Part shown: positions 1-10,109 of the stretch, in pieces | Layout: each line of letters opens with the position of its first letter | Position numbering within the stretch: position 1 is the stretch's first letter | Assembly: GCA_003216235.1 (NCBI GenBank) | Contig: QCJE01000010.1 | Coordinates: 1 to 42,123 of the forward strand | Source: Pelagibacteraceae bacterium AG-404-P07 | Lineage (GTDB): Bacteria; Pseudomonadota; Alphaproteobacteria; Pelagibacterales; Pelagibacteraceae | Direction: 5' to 3' | DNA length: 42,123 bases | Position numbers and translations under genes: made by a program | The notes under the pieces: generated by a model | Told to the model about the DNA's origin: nothing | Database searches by the model: none | Seen by the model: only the letters and a program-made list of their open reading frames with translations

Positions 1-649
1 GAAAAGCTAATAGTAAACAAATTAAAATACTATAAAATGATCCAACTAAAGCTCCACCTATACCTGCTAGTTCTGGATCTCTAGAGTCACCATTGTTAAA
101 AAAATAATTGTTAAAATTTTTACTTATCTTTTTATTTTCAACAAAATAATCATAAATAACTAATTGAAAATCAGAAATTCTTCTTCTTTCTTCGGGTAAA
201 TCTCTTGGATAATTACCTTTATGTAATTGATCAATGTCATCAGAGGCTGTTAAATCTAATGTAATTGTTTTACCTATTAAATTATTATCGTTTAAAAAAG
301 CTTTTTTAATCTCAATTTCAGCATCACCACTAAATAGTTTTAATAATTCATCTTCCTCATCTCTATCTTTTGCTGGATAAGTCTTTATTAAATTTTCAAT
401 CATTATATCGTAAAAATCAGCTTCCATTATTTCTTCTTGAGATGCACCATTTTGAATTTCTAGTAATTCCTGATCAAAGAAAACTTCAGTGGTAATTACT
501 GTTTTTTTAAAGGCTGAACTTCCTTTTGAGAAAATATTTTGAACTAGAATAACAACAAACAACAAAGCAACAAATATAGATGTTAATCCGTAAAATCTAA
601 ATCTTTTTTCTGCTCGGTGTCTTTTTTTTAATCTTTCTTCTTTAGTCAT
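1..649 (-). CDS. pstA: Phosphate ABC transporter permease PstA (partial, C-terminus beyond window)
   Basis: This is the N-terminal ~216 codons of a PstA-type inner-membrane permease, which with PstC forms the channel of the high-affinity phosphate importer. The frame opens with ATG at 649-647 and stays open to the window edge. It shows a basic cytoplasmic start (MTKEERLKKRHRAEKRF), a membrane segment at about residues 20-40, and a long acidic non-membrane stretch to about residue 190. The first permease-domain helix then begins (AGIGGALVGSFYS). The large insertion before the permease domain is typical of alphaproteobacterial PstA. Its start overlaps the pstC stop by eight bases (ATGACTAA), implying translational coupling. 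Identity is inferred mainly from position after pstS-pstC and the topology; pstB, phoU and phoB would be expected next, outside the window. Confidence 0.88.
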   Translation of the reverse strand, partial: MTKEERLKKRHRAEKRFRFYGLTSIFVALLFVVILVQNIFSKGSSAFKKTVITTEVFFDQELLEIQNGASQEEIMEADFYDIMIENLIKTYPAKDRDEEDELLKLFSGDAEIEIKKAFLNDNNLIGKTITLDLTASDDIDQLHKGNYPRDLPEERRRISDFQLVIYDYFVENKKISKNFNNYFFNNGDSRDPELAGIGGALVGSFYSILICLLLAF

Positions 650-2045
650 ACTTCTCTCTATATTTTTTGACTGCTCTTTGAGCGATATAATTCAATATTA
701 ATGTTGCTATAAATAATGTAAGTCCTAAAGCAAAAGCAGATTGAGTTTTCGGACTATCAAATTCTTGGTCACCAACAAGTATCATTACAATTTGAGTTGT
801 AATTGTTGTAGTAGATTCTAAAGGATTAATTGTAAGATTTGCAGCAAGGCCAGCTGCCATAACAACTATCATTGTTTCACCTATCGCTCTTGACACTGCT
901 AATAGAACTGATCCTATTATCCCTGGAAGAGCTGCAGGTATCACGACTTGTTTAATTGTTTCTGATTTAGTAGCTCCTACAGCATATGAACCGTCTCTTA
1001 ATGATTGTGGTACAGAATTAATTACGTCATCAGATAAAGATGAAACATAAGGAATAATCATTATTCCCATAATTAATCCTGCAGCTAAAGCACTTTCAGA
1101 TGAAACAGTTAATCCTAAATTTTCACCTACTTGTCTAAAAAAAGGCCCAACAGTTAATGCAGCAAAGAAACCATAAACTACAGTTGGTATTCCTGCTAAA
1201 ATTTCAATAATTGGTTTTGAAATTCTTCTTACTTTAATTGAAGCATATTCAGCCATGTAAATTCCTGAAAATAAACCAATAGGAACAGCTACCAACATTG
1301 CAATAAAAGCTATGAAAGATGTTCCTGCAATTAATGGAATAAAGCCAAAAGCATCTTTTAACTCTTCAAATTCAGCTGCAGTTATTGATGAGGCATCTCT
1401 AACGAAGGCTCTTTGGGGACTCCAATTTGTACCAAATAGATAATCAAAAATATTAATAACTGAAAAAAACTTTATACTTTCAAAAAGTAGTGAAAATATT
1501 ATTCCGAGAGTGGTTAAAATAGCTATTAAAGAAGATACAAACAATAAACCCTTTAAAATAACTTCCACATCATCTCTAGCTTTATTGTTATTTTTTATTT
1601 TTTTTAAAGAGTAAATAACTGAGGCAATAATTATTCCAAAAATTAAAACTACTTTTGAATTTGTAAAAAGATTTATAAATTTTGCATAAGCAAGAGCACT
1701 TTCTCTTAATATACTGTCTATATCTCCAAAATAAGTACCTAAATGAATAGCCTTAATTTTTTCATATATTAAATTTGCTTCATTTTTATCACTAAAAATT
1801 GCACCTTGATTTGCAGCTGTTTCAATAATTATAGATTTAATGATTACGGGTTCAAATAATGACCAGACCAATAAAAATACTAATGCTGGTATTGAACACC
1901 ACAAAACAAGATAGTATCCATAAAATTTTGGTAGAGCATTTAATTTGATATTATCTTTGATGGAAATGGTTTTAGTTTTTGATTTTCCATAGAAGAACAA
2001 AGAGACAGAAAATATAGTGATTAGAAATATTAGAACGATGTTCAT
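642..2045 (-). CDS. pstC: Phosphate ABC transporter permease PstC
   Basis: PstC is the membrane-spanning partner of PstA in phosphate uptake. At 467 residues it is much longer than the ~320-residue enterobacterial protein, a known trait of alphaproteobacterial PstC. Membrane segments are visible near residues 3-19, 42-64, 132-146 and 164-188. The permease domain starts at about 240 (GTSFIAFIAMLVAVPIGLFSG). The cytoplasmic EAA-type loop that contacts the ATPase lies at about 353-375 (SYAVGATKSETIKQVVIPAA). It follows pstS after a strong hairpin at 2112-2142 and overlaps pstA by eight bases. Expression probably depends on readthrough from the pstS promoter, so levels should be lower than for PstS. 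Start is ATG at 2045. Confidence 0.95.
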   Translation of the reverse strand: MNIVLIFLITIFSVSLFFYGKSKTKTISIKDNIKLNALPKFYGYYLVLWCSIPALVFLLVWSLFEPVIIKSIIIETAANQGAIFSDKNEANLIYEKIKAIHLGTYFGDIDSILRESALAYAKFINLFTNSKVVLIFGIIIASVIYSLKKIKNNNKARDDVEVILKGLLFVSSLIAILTTLGIIFSLLFESIKFFSVINIFDYLFGTNWSPQRAFVRDASSITAAEFEELKDAFGFIPLIAGTSFIAFIAMLVAVPIGLFSGIYMAEYASIKVRRISKPIIEILAGIPTVVYGFFAALTVGPFFRQVGENLGLTVSSESALAAGLIMGIMIIPYVSSLSDDVINSVPQSLRDGSYAVGATKSETIKQVVIPAALPGIIGSVLLAVSRAIGETMIVVMAAGLAANLTINPLESTTTITTQIVMILVGDQEFDSPKTQSAFALGLTLFIATLILNYIAQRAVKKYREKYD

Positions 2046-2111
2046 TCGCCCTGAGTGATATATTCTTAATGTTACAGAAATATTACAAATTAAATCTAAG
2101 ATTGAATAAAC

Positions 2112-2142
2112 AAAAAAGGCCAGTTATTACTGGCCTTTTTTT
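2112..2142 (-). terminator. Intrinsic terminator/attenuator between pstS and pstC
   Basis: The inverted repeat GGCCAG (2118-2123) and CTGGCC (2130-2135) encloses a six-base loop. It is flanked by an A-run on one side and a T-run on the other, so it can fold as a rho-independent terminator on either strand. On the minus strand it lies about 20 bases after the pstS stop and about 70 before pstC. The likely role is partial termination, giving more pstS than pstCA transcript. Confidence 0.85.
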
Positions 2143-2157
2143 GGGGATAAATGAAAT

Positions 2158-3186
2158 TTATTTTAACTTGATTGTATTCAGATCTACTGCAGCTGTTCTA
2201 GTAACTTTGTATTTATCTGAAGCCAAAGGAACAAGTCCTATTTCAGCTAAATAACCTCTGTTACTCATTGCTTTTTTCGAAGTAAATTCTTTAAGAAACT
2301 CTTTAATGCCTGGAATTACTCCAATGTGAGCTTTTTTTACATAAAAGAACAATGGTCTTGCAATTGGATAAGAATAATCTTGGATACCTTCTAATGATGG
2401 CTGAACACCATTAATAGATGATGCTTTGATTTTATCCTTGTTGGCGACTAAGTAACTATAACCAAAAAAACCATATGCATCAGGATTAGATGAAAGTTTT
2501 TGCACAATTAAAGTATCATTTTCACCAGCTTCAACAGCATATCCATCTTCTCTAATTTTAGCACATTCCTTTTTAGCTTTTTTACCTTCAGCATCATAAA
2601 GAGATTTAGCTGTTTTAGTGCATCCTTTAACCATAACTAATGAATTCCATGCATCTCTAGTACCTGATGTTGGAGGTGCAACTAATATTTCAATCTTTTT
2701 ATTTGGAAGACTAGCATCTATATCACTCCAATTTTTATATGGATTTTCAACAAGTTTTCCATCAATGTCTACTTTAGATGCTAAAGCTCTCCATAATTGT
2801 TCTTTTGTGAAGTCTGCATCTGGAGCATTCACTGAGTGTGCAAATGAAATACCATCATTACCTATTACTATTTCAATAATTTCAGCAACTCCATTTTTCT
2901 CACATAGAGCTTTTTCTTTTGTTTTAATTGCTCTTGATGCATTTGTTATGTCAGGATGATTTGCTCCTACACCAGCGCAGAACAATTTCATTCCTCCACC
3001 AGTCCCTGTACTTTCGATTACTGGTGTCTTGAATTTTCCACCTTTGCCAAACTTTTCAGCTACAACTGTAGCATATGGGTAAACAGTAGAAGAACCTACG
3101 ATTTTTATTTGATCTCTTGCGTAACTAGTTGTTGTAAAACTAAGCACTAAAAGAAATCCTAATAAAATTTTTACTAATCTATTCAT
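2158..3186 (-). CDS. pstS: Periplasmic phosphate-binding protein PstS
   Basis: This is the substrate-binding protein that captures phosphate in the periplasm and delivers it to PstCAB. The 342-residue product begins with a signal peptide (basic MNRLVK, hydrophobic core, likely cleavage after SYA near residue 23). The PstS hallmark GSSTVYPY follows at 31-38, and TSGTRDAW lies near residue 175. The start is supported by a strong Shine-Dalgarno (AAGGAG about seven bases before ATG 3186). A three-unit Pho-box-like element lies about 60-90 bases upstream, and a terminator follows the gene. Gene order phoR-pstS-pstC-pstA on one strand makes the assignment firm. It is expected to rise sharply under phosphate limitation. 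Confidence 0.97.
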   Translation of the reverse strand: MNRLVKILLGFLLVLSFTTTSYARDQIKIVGSSTVYPYATVVAEKFGKGGKFKTPVIESTGTGGGMKLFCAGVGANHPDITNASRAIKTKEKALCEKNGVAEIIEIVIGNDGISFAHSVNAPDADFTKEQLWRALASKVDIDGKLVENPYKNWSDIDASLPNKKIEILVAPPTSGTRDAWNSLVMVKGCTKTAKSLYDAEGKKAKKECAKIREDGYAVEAGENDTLIVQKLSSNPDAYGFFGYSYLVANKDKIKASSINGVQPSLEGIQDYSYPIARPLFFYVKKAHIGVIPGIKEFLKEFTSKKAMSNRGYLAEIGLVPLASDKYKVTRTAAVDLNTIKLK

Positions 3187-3231
3187 ATTTCTCCTTTTTT
3201 AGATTCGTTGTGCATCAATAATTAAATCTGA

Positions 3232-3274
3232 ATTTTAAATATTTTATTAAAGGAAAGTTAAAGTTTTGTTACAA
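3232..3274 (-). promoter_or_regulatory. Candidate PhoB operator (triple Pho-box repeat) and pstS promoter
   Basis: Read on the minus strand there are three heptamers with exact 11-base periodicity: TTGTAAC (3274-3268), CTTTAAC (3263-3257) and CTTTAAT (3252-3246). The period matches the classic Pho box of two heptamers separated by four bases (consensus near CTGTCAT). A -10-like TAAAAT lies at 3237-3232. Position directly before pstS and after phoR supports PhoB control; the promoter element itself is inferred. Confidence 0.68.
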
Positions 3275-3294
3275 AGGCTAACTTTTTAGTTGAA

Positions 3295-4452
3295 TTAAAT
3301 TGAATTAAATTTCAAATCTATAGTGGTTCCTTGATTTTCCTCACTATTAATTATCATTTCGCCTCTATGTTGAGAAACTAAATGCTTAACAATTGCAAGC
3401 CCTAAACCCGTACCTCCAACACTCCGACTTTTACTAGGATCAACAGTGAAAAATCTTTCTGTGATTCTATGAATAAATTCTTTAGGAATTCCTATGCCTT
3501 GATCTGATATAGAGACAATATTTAGATCACCCTCTTTTTTCGTAGCGATTTTAATTTCTTTACCCTTCTCACTATATTTAATTGAATTATCAATAAGGTT
3601 AGTAAAAATTTCTATTAATTTATCCCGATCACCAATAATTTTGAAATTTTCAGTTTTTTGCAGATTTAAATTAATGTTATTTTTTTTAACAATGTTTTCA
3701 TAAGTCTTCATCACGTAACTAAGCACTTCTATTAAATCTATTTCGTGTGTAGGCCTTATGTGTTCTTGCAGCTCAATTTTCGATAGAGATAACAAGTCTC
3801 TTATTAAATTCTCCATTCTTTCAGATTGAGAGCTCATTACTGGTAATAAATTAGTAACTTCAGAGTTCTTTTTTAAATCTGCATTATTTTCAAATGTCTC
3901 AAGTCCCATTTTAATAGATTGCAATGGAGTTCTAAGTTCGTGGGAAACATTTGCAACAAAGTCTGATTTTAATTGTTGAAATTTGTGAAATTCTGTTAAA
4001 TCTCTCATAAAAAGCAAGCAAGATGGCTCATCAAAGAATAAATTATGATTATCATGGTAAATTGTTACATTCATTCTAAGAACTGACGGGTTTCGTAGCT
4101 CTATTTCAAGGTCATTAGAATTTTCTCCATTAAAAGCTTTTTCAATTGAACTTAACAAGTCGGGATTTCTTAAAAATCCACTTATATTTTCATTCAACTT
4201 TGTTTGAAATCTTTTACTGGCTGAACTATTACTAAATATTATTTCTTTAGATTTGTTTAGAATTATAATTCCTTCTGGAATGTAATTTAAAAGATTATAA
4301 ATAGTTTCTCTATATTTTTTAGTTTCATCTTCATCTAACTTTTTATCTTCAATTTTAACTTCAGTATTAATACCTAAGACTCTTTCTTTTTTTAAAAGAA
4401 AAAACAACAAAATAGCTATTATGATTAACAAAACAAATGTTAGAAGTTCCAT
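3295..4452 (-). CDS. phoR: Phosphate regulon sensor histidine kinase PhoR
   Basis: This is a membrane-bound histidine kinase of the PhoR group, expected to phosphorylate PhoB when phosphate is scarce. The 385-residue protein has a single N-terminal membrane segment (about 4-20) and no periplasmic sensor domain. A PAS-like region spans about 48-155. The phospho-acceptor motif is VSHELRTPLQS (His171). The ATP-binding domain has an N-box (NLIDNS, 285-290), G1 box (DQGIGIP, 317-323) and G2 box (GGTGLGLAI, 346-354). It starts three bases after the manC stop, with no clear ribosome-binding site, so it is probably coupled to manC in a valS-ilvD-manC-phoR run. PhoR rather than another kinase is inferred from the architecture and the pst genes immediately downstream; phoB is not in the window. 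Confidence 0.88.
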   Translation of the reverse strand: MELLTFVLLIIIAILLFFLLKKERVLGINTEVKIEDKKLDEDETKKYRETIYNLLNYIPEGIIILNKSKEIIFSNSSASKRFQTKLNENISGFLRNPDLLSSIEKAFNGENSNDLEIELRNPSVLRMNVTIYHDNHNLFFDEPSCLLFMRDLTEFHKFQQLKSDFVANVSHELRTPLQSIKMGLETFENNADLKKNSEVTNLLPVMSSQSERMENLIRDLLSLSKIELQEHIRPTHEIDLIEVLSYVMKTYENIVKKNNINLNLQKTENFKIIGDRDKLIEIFTNLIDNSIKYSEKGKEIKIATKKEGDLNIVSISDQGIGIPKEFIHRITERFFTVDPSKSRSVGGTGLGLAIVKHLVSQHRGEMIINSEENQGTTIDLKFNSI

Positions 4453-4455
4453 AAA

Positions 4456-5646
4456 CTACTTTACTCTTCCGTATACATCCTGAAATCTAACAATATCTGT
4501 TTCTTTTAAAATTGAACCTATTTGTGCTTCAATAATTTTCACTGGTTTTTTGTAGGGATTTTCTATTCTATGGATTGCACCTAATGGAATAAAAATAGTT
4601 TCATCAGGTTTCATAGTGAAATATTTCTTATTTAAAGTAATTTTAGGTTTACCTTGGGTTACTACCCAATGTTCAGCTCTGTGATGATGTTTCTGAAGAC
4701 TTAAAATACCTTTTGGTTTTACATATATTTCTTTAATCAAAAATTCCTTACCATTAAATAAATTTACATAACTACCCCAAGGTCTATGGAATACATTCTT
4801 CTTTTTATAATAATGTCTTTTATTTCGTCCATACATCTTACAGATTTCTTTCCAAGACCCTAAATCAGACCAAGGAATATCTAATTTAATAGCATTTATA
4901 TCTTTGGTTTTTTCTAATATTGCATAATCAAAAGATTTTGCTGTTGCTTTAGTGAATGTTTGTTTATTTAAATAATACACATTACTTTTATATTTTGCTT
5001 TTGTTACAGCTTTGTTACAGTTTCGGTAAATATTTGGCTGATATTTCTTAAAATTATTAATAATGGAGTCTTTTCTCATATAAAACATTCCAGAATTCCA
5101 ATAACCTTTTTTACTAATTATTTGTTTAGCTTTAGCCTCTTTGGGTTTTTCTACAAATCTAGTTACTTTGTTACTTTTTGTTAAAAAATAACCAAATTCA
5201 CTAGAGGGCATTTTGGGTTTAATCCCAAAGATAAAAATATTGTTTTGAGTAAGTTTCTTTTGATTTTTTTTAATAGCTTTATTAAATAAACCAACCTTCT
5301 CTATCAGATGATCAGCGGCTAAAAACATTAATGGTTGTTCATTTGAAATATCCTTTATTAAAGCAGTACTTAAAATTGCTGGTGCCGTATTTCTTTTAGC
5401 TGGCTCTAAAACTATTTTAAATTTTCTAATTTTGTGCTTCTTTAAGTGTTGTTTTACTTGTCTTAAATATTTTGCATTGGTGCTTATAATTGGAGCATCA
5501 AATATATGTGCTTTAACTCTCTCTAAAGTTTTTCCTAGTAAAGTCCAATTACCAAAATCTATAAATTGTTTAGCTTGGTGTTTTTTAGCATTAGGCCAAA
5601 GTCTTGTTCCTGCTCCACCACATAAAATAACTGGGCGAATTTTCAT
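4456..5646 (-). CDS. manC: Mannose-1-phosphate guanylyltransferase, ManC/AlgA type (with cupin domain)
   Basis: The enzyme makes GDP-mannose from mannose-1-phosphate and GTP, a precursor for surface polysaccharide sugars. The nucleotidyltransferase domain opens with CGGAGTRLWP and carries the FVEKP motif near residue 169. A C-terminal cupin of the phosphomannose-isomerase type follows (RPWGSY, LQKHHHRAEHW). At 396 residues it is shorter than the usual ~470, so the linker or cupin is compact. I take ATG at 5646 as start; the TTG three bases upstream also opens the frame but overlaps the ilvD stop. The ATG shares one base with that TGA (TGATG), a coupled junction. No manB, gmd or glycosyltransferase is nearby. 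Whether the cupin is an active isomerase cannot be told from sequence alone. Confidence 0.88.
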   Translation of the reverse strand: MKIRPVILCGGAGTRLWPNAKKHQAKQFIDFGNWTLLGKTLERVKAHIFDAPIISTNAKYLRQVKQHLKKHKIRKFKIVLEPAKRNTAPAILSTALIKDISNEQPLMFLAADHLIEKVGLFNKAIKKNQKKLTQNNIFIFGIKPKMPSSEFGYFLTKSNKVTRFVEKPKEAKAKQIISKKGYWNSGMFYMRKDSIINNFKKYQPNIYRNCNKAVTKAKYKSNVYYLNKQTFTKATAKSFDYAILEKTKDINAIKLDIPWSDLGSWKEICKMYGRNKRHYYKKKNVFHRPWGSYVNLFNGKEFLIKEIYVKPKGILSLQKHHHRAEHWVVTQGKPKITLNKKYFTMKPDETIFIPLGAIHRIENPYKKPVKIIEAQIGSILKETDIVRFQDVYGRVK

Positions 5647-7364
5647 CAAATTTTTGAATAATCCTTAACTTCTTTTTTCTTACCAGGATGAGTTGGTGCT
5701 CCTAAATATGCAGGTCCAACTGTTTGTGCATATTTCCAAAGTGTTCCTGATCCAAAGTCAGATTTTCTAGCCTTCCATTTTCTTCTTCTTGAAACTAATT
5801 GAGTTCTCGTTAATCTAACATTAATTGTTCCCTTCTTAGCATCAATATCAATAACATCACCATTACGTAAAAGAGCAATAGGTCCACCTAAAGCAGCCTC
5901 AGGGCCCACGTGGCCAACACAAAATCCTCTTGTAGCTCCTGAAAACCTTCCATCGGTAATTAAAGCAACTTTTTCTCCTTTTCCTTGACCATAAATTGCA
6001 CCAGTTGTTGAGAGCATTTCTCTCATACCTGGTCCCCCTACTGGACCTTCATATCTAATAATAATCACATCACCATCTTTATATTTTCTACTTTGTACTG
6101 CTTTCATTGCACTTTCTTCATTATCAAAACATCTTGCTCTTCCAGTAAATTGTAATTTCTTTAAACCTGCAATTTTAACTATTGCGCCCTCAGGAGCTAA
6201 ATTACCTTTTAATCCTACTACACCACCATCTGGTGATAATGGTCTATTATAAGCTCTTAAAACTTTTTGTTTTGGATTAAATTTAATTCCCTTTAAATTT
6301 TCTTTCATTGTCTTACCTGTAACCGTCATGCAATCTCCATGGATGTAACCACCATCATATAAGGTTTTCAAAAGCATCGGCACACCGCCTGCTAACCACA
6401 TATCTTTTGCAACATATTTTCCACCTGGTTTTAAATCAGCAAGATAAGGAGTTCTTTTAAATATTTTTGCAACATCCATTAAATCAAATTTAATTCCAGC
6501 TTCATTTGCAATTGCTGGTAAGTGTAAAGCAGCATTAGTTGAACCACCTGTTGCAGCAACTATTGTTGCAGCGTTCTCTAATGCTTTTCTTGTAACAATA
6601 TCTCTTGGTTTAATTTTTTTTGCTAATAATTCCATTACCATTCGGCCACTTGCTTTTGCATACTTATCTCTTTCTTCGTATGGAGCTGGTGTTCCAGCAG
6701 AATAAGGTAATGCTAAACCAATTGCCTCTGAAACACAGGCCATTGTATTTGCAGTAAATTGTCCGCCACACGCGCCCGCTGTAGGACATGCAACTAATTC
6801 TAATTTTCTTAATTCTTTTGCTGACATTTGTCCTGAGGAATGTTTTCCAACAGCTTCAAAAACATCTACCACTGTTACATCTTTACCTTTATATTTTCCC
6901 GGAAGTATTGAGCCACCATATATAAATACACTTGGTACGTTTAATCTTACCATGGACATCATTAATCCTGGTAAAGATTTATCACAACCTGCAATACCCA
7001 CTAAAGCATCATAACAGTGCCCTCTAACTGTTAGTTCAGCACTATCTGCTATTACTTCTCTAGAGATTAATGAAGATTTCATTCCTTCGTGACCCATTGC
7101 AATACCATCAGTGACCGTAATCGTACAAAATTCTCTTGGAGTTCCACCAAAAGCTCTTACACCCTTTTTAACTGACTGAGCTTGTCTCATTAAAGCAATA
7201 TTACATGGCGCTGCTTCATTCCATGTGGATACAACACCTACAAATGGTTTTGATACATCTTTTTCAGTCTCACCCATTGCATAATAAAAAGATCTATGAG
7301 GAGCTCTATCTGGCCCTAATGATGTATGTCTACTTGGTAATTTTTTCTTGTTAAACTTCCGCAT
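5646..7364 (-). CDS. ilvD: Dihydroxy-acid dehydratase
   Basis: IlvD catalyses the third step of isoleucine, valine and leucine synthesis, dehydrating dihydroxy acids to 2-keto acids with an iron-sulfur cluster. The 572-residue protein is normal in length. The three cysteines expected to hold the cluster are visible: Cys54 (AAPCNIAL), Cys127 (GIAGCDKS) and Cys199 (TAGACGG). The C-terminal half contains [11 protein letters not shown] and [11 protein letters not shown], typical of the family. Its ATG shares one base with the valS stop (TAATG) and its stop overlaps the manC start, placing it in the middle of a tightly packed run. Pairing valine synthesis with valyl-tRNA synthetase is functionally neat, but no leader or attenuator is visible. 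Confidence 0.97.
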   Translation of the reverse strand: MRKFNKKKLPSRHTSLGPDRAPHRSFYYAMGETEKDVSKPFVGVVSTWNEAAPCNIALMRQAQSVKKGVRAFGGTPREFCTITVTDGIAMGHEGMKSSLISREVIADSAELTVRGHCYDALVGIAGCDKSLPGLMMSMVRLNVPSVFIYGGSILPGKYKGKDVTVVDVFEAVGKHSSGQMSAKELRKLELVACPTAGACGGQFTANTMACVSEAIGLALPYSAGTPAPYEERDKYAKASGRMVMELLAKKIKPRDIVTRKALENAATIVAATGGSTNAALHLPAIANEAGIKFDLMDVAKIFKRTPYLADLKPGGKYVAKDMWLAGGVPMLLKTLYDGGYIHGDCMTVTGKTMKENLKGIKFNPKQKVLRAYNRPLSPDGGVVGLKGNLAPEGAIVKIAGLKKLQFTGRARCFDNEESAMKAVQSRKYKDGDVIIIRYEGPVGGPGMREMLSTTGAIYGQGKGEKVALITDGRFSGATRGFCVGHVGPEAALGGPIALLRNGDVIDIDAKKGTINVRLTRTQLVSRRRKWKARKSDFGSGTLWKYAQTVGPAYLGAPTHPGKKKEVKDYSKI

Positions 7365-9991
7365 TATAAACTTTCAATCGTTAATGATATTTTTTTGATA
7401 TCATCTTTTAAATTACTATAGTTAGTTTTTTCTTGTTCAACAATATTTTTTGGAGCTCTATCAGTAAATCCTTTATTAGATAATCTTTGAGATATTTTGT
7501 TCATTTCCTCTTGATATTTATTCTGTCTTTTAACTAAGTTTTCTTTTATTAGATTTAAATCCACATTTTCATCAAAATATATCTTAAATATGTCACCAGA
7601 TATAACTAATGTAGCTGATGGTTTTTTTTGGTCTTTATCAAAGAAATTATTGATACGACCAAGCTTTTTGAGAATAATTTCATTATTGGTCATTAATGTT
7701 TTATTTTTTTTAGCAATTTTATTAATTGAAATATCTATAAATGAACCTGGGCTAACATTTAGCTCATTTTTAAATGATCTAAGTTCAGAAATAACATTGA
7801 TAATACTTTCTACATCTTTCATTGATTGATCTTTTTTGGCTTTTCCTGATGGCCAATTAGCATGCATTAGAAAATTCTTATCTGATTTATCAAATTTATT
7901 TTTTAACCAGATTTTCTCTGTAACAAATGGAATAAATGGATGAAGAATAACAAGTATTTGTTTAAATATATAAGCTGATACTTCTTTTACCTCTTTTTTT
8001 GATTTTTCATCGTCTGAAAATAGAATAGTTTTTGAAAGCTCAATGTACCAGTCGCAATAGGAATGCCAAGCAAACTGGTAGGCATTTTTAGCTGCTTCAT
8101 CAAATCTATAATCTTTAAGATTTTTCTCAATTTTATCTTTTGTTTGAATTAGTTCTGAATAAATCCACTTATTTATATTTAGTGTAGTTTTGGGAACTTT
8201 ATCAGTTTTATTAAAATCACATTTATTGGTAATTAAAAAATTATTAGCATTCCATAACTTATTTAAAAAATTTCTATATCCTTTAACCCTATCCTCAGAA
8301 AGTTTAACATCTGTACCAGGTGATGCCATTGAGAGAAGAGTAAATCTTAATGCATCTGCACTATATTTTTCTATTAAATCTAATGGATCAATTACATTTC
8401 CTTTTGACTTAGACATTTTTTGTCCTTTTTCATCTCTAACTAAAGCATGAACATAAATATCTTTAAACGGTTCCTTATTTAAAAATTCCATTCCAAACAT
8501 CATCATTCTAGCAACCCAGAAAAAAATAATATCAAAACCAGTAACTAAAACTGTTGTTGGATAAAACTTCTTAACAAAATCTTTTTTATCTGGCCAACCT
8601 AATGTTGCAAAAGGCCATAAACCAGATGAAAACCATGTATCTAAAACATCAGGATCTCTTGTAATTTTTACATCTTTTTTATAAAACTTTTTAGCTTGTT
8701 TTTTTGCATCAGTTTCATTAGTTGCTACAAAGATTTTTTTATCAGGACCATACCAAGCTGGTATTTGATGACCCCACCAAAGTTGTCTAGAAATACACCA
8801 AGGCTCAATATTATTCATCCATTGAAAATAAGTCTTTGACCAATTTTCTGGAAAGAAATTTGTTTTTTTTGATTTAACTATTTGCTTAGCTTTAACAGAT
8901 AATTTTTTTGCATTCACAAACCATTGCTCTGTTAAAAAAGGTTCAATAACTGAATTTGATCTATCCCCATATGGTACTTTATTTTTAATATTTTCTTCTT
9001 TAACAAAAAAATCTTTTTCATTTAATTCGTTTAAAATTTTTTTACGTGCTTCAAATCTATCTAATCCAACATAATCACTAGGTGCATTTTTATTAATTTT
9101 TCCATCCTCAGTGAACACATTAATAATTTCAAGCTTATTTCTTTGTCCAACATCATAATCATTAAAGTCATGAGCTGGGGTAATTTTTAATGCACCAGTT
9201 CCTTGTTTTGGATCCGCATAATTGTCTTTTATAATTTTAATTTTTCTACCTACTATTGGTATAGTGACAGTTTTGCCAACATATTTTTTAAATCTTTTAT
9301 CTTTTGGATTAACAGCAATAGCTGTATCACCAAGCATTGTTTCAGGTCTTGTAGTTGCAATAGTTATAAAATCTGGTGAATTATCTATTGGGTATCTAAT
9401 ATAGTAGATCTTTGAGTTCATTTCCCTTTGATCAACCTCTAGATCAGATATTGCAGTTTTTAAGACTGTGTCCCAATTGACCAATTTTTCAGCTTTATAA
9501 ATTAATTTTTTTTTATGTAATTCAACGAAAACTTTAATTACCGATTTAGATAGGTTTTCATCCATTGTAAAAGCGTTTCTAGACCAATCACATGAACACC
9601 CAAGTTTTTTAAGCTGATTAATTATAATGTCCCCATATTGATTTTTCCATTCCCATACTTTTTCAATAAATTTTTCTCTACCTAAATCATTTTTATTCAA
9701 ATTTTCTTTTTCAAGTTTTTTTTCAACAAGAGCTTGAGTGGCAATACCGGCGTGGTCCGTTCCAGGTTGCCACAAGGTTTCATGGTTATTCATTCTATAA
9801 TAACGAACTAATAAATCTTGAATTGAATTATTCAGGGCATGCCCCATATGTAAACTTCCAGTAACATTAGGAGGTGGAATTACAATTGAGAATTTTTTTG
9901 TATTTTTTTTGGGTTTGAAAAGTTCATTTTTTTCCCAATATGTATAAATACTATCTTCTACTTCAGAATGTATATATTTATCGCTACTCAT
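7364..9991 (-). CDS. valS: Valyl-tRNA synthetase
   Basis: This class I aminoacyl-tRNA synthetase charges tRNA-Val. The 875-residue protein contains the HIGH-type motif HMGH (48-51, in [14 protein letters not shown]), the editing-domain signature [12 protein letters not shown] (about 213-224) and KMSKS (525-529). An anticodon-binding domain follows from about 610. The C-terminus carries the lysine-rich coiled-coil arm typical of bacterial ValRS. It begins the run valS-ilvD-manC-phoR. The start ATG at 9991 lies 12 bases after a TATAAA -10-like box (10009-10004), so the transcript leader would be very short. Confidence 0.98.
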   Translation of the reverse strand: MSSDKYIHSEVEDSIYTYWEKNELFKPKKNTKKFSIVIPPPNVTGSLHMGHALNNSIQDLLVRYYRMNNHETLWQPGTDHAGIATQALVEKKLEKENLNKNDLGREKFIEKVWEWKNQYGDIIINQLKKLGCSCDWSRNAFTMDENLSKSVIKVFVELHKKKLIYKAEKLVNWDTVLKTAISDLEVDQREMNSKIYYIRYPIDNSPDFITIATTRPETMLGDTAIAVNPKDKRFKKYVGKTVTIPIVGRKIKIIKDNYADPKQGTGALKITPAHDFNDYDVGQRNKLEIINVFTEDGKINKNAPSDYVGLDRFEARKKILNELNEKDFFVKEENIKNKVPYGDRSNSVIEPFLTEQWFVNAKKLSVKAKQIVKSKKTNFFPENWSKTYFQWMNNIEPWCISRQLWWGHQIPAWYGPDKKIFVATNETDAKKQAKKFYKKDVKITRDPDVLDTWFSSGLWPFATLGWPDKKDFVKKFYPTTVLVTGFDIIFFWVARMMMFGMEFLNKEPFKDIYVHALVRDEKGQKMSKSKGNVIDPLDLIEKYSADALRFTLLSMASPGTDVKLSEDRVKGYRNFLNKLWNANNFLITNKCDFNKTDKVPKTTLNINKWIYSELIQTKDKIEKNLKDYRFDEAAKNAYQFAWHSYCDWYIELSKTILFSDDEKSKKEVKEVSAYIFKQILVILHPFIPFVTEKIWLKNKFDKSDKNFLMHANWPSGKAKKDQSMKDVESIINVISELRSFKNELNVSPGSFIDISINKIAKKNKTLMTNNEIILKKLGRINNFFDKDQKKPSATLVISGDIFKIYFDENVDLNLIKENLVKRQNKYQEEMNKISQRLSNKGFTDRAPKNIVEQEKTNYSNLKDDIKKISLTIESL

Positions 9992-10109
9992 GGATATTAA
10001 TAGTTTATAATTTATTAATTTAAATTAACAATAATCAAATTAGAACGTTATTTAATAGACTAATTGCAAATATTTAATATAAAACTCTTTGTAGCTATCT
10101 ACTAAAACT
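9992..10109. promoter_or_regulatory. Divergent promoter region for valS and tRNA-Cys
   Basis: This is a 118-base AT-rich gap. On the minus strand TATAAA (10009-10004) could be the -10 of valS. On the plus strand TATCTA (10096-10101) lies eight bases before the tRNA-Cys 5' end and could be its -10. Neither has a convincing -35, so these are position-based inferences. Confidence 0.35.

Noticed and set aside
2618-2959. Open frame of 113 codons on the plus strand inside pstS
   Set aside because: It is the antisense shadow of pstS; its sequence shows no family features and lies wholly within the real gene.
5647-5649. TTG as the manC start codon
   Set aside because: The next codon is ATG at 5646, which forms the usual TGATG coupled junction with ilvD; TTG adds one residue with no support.
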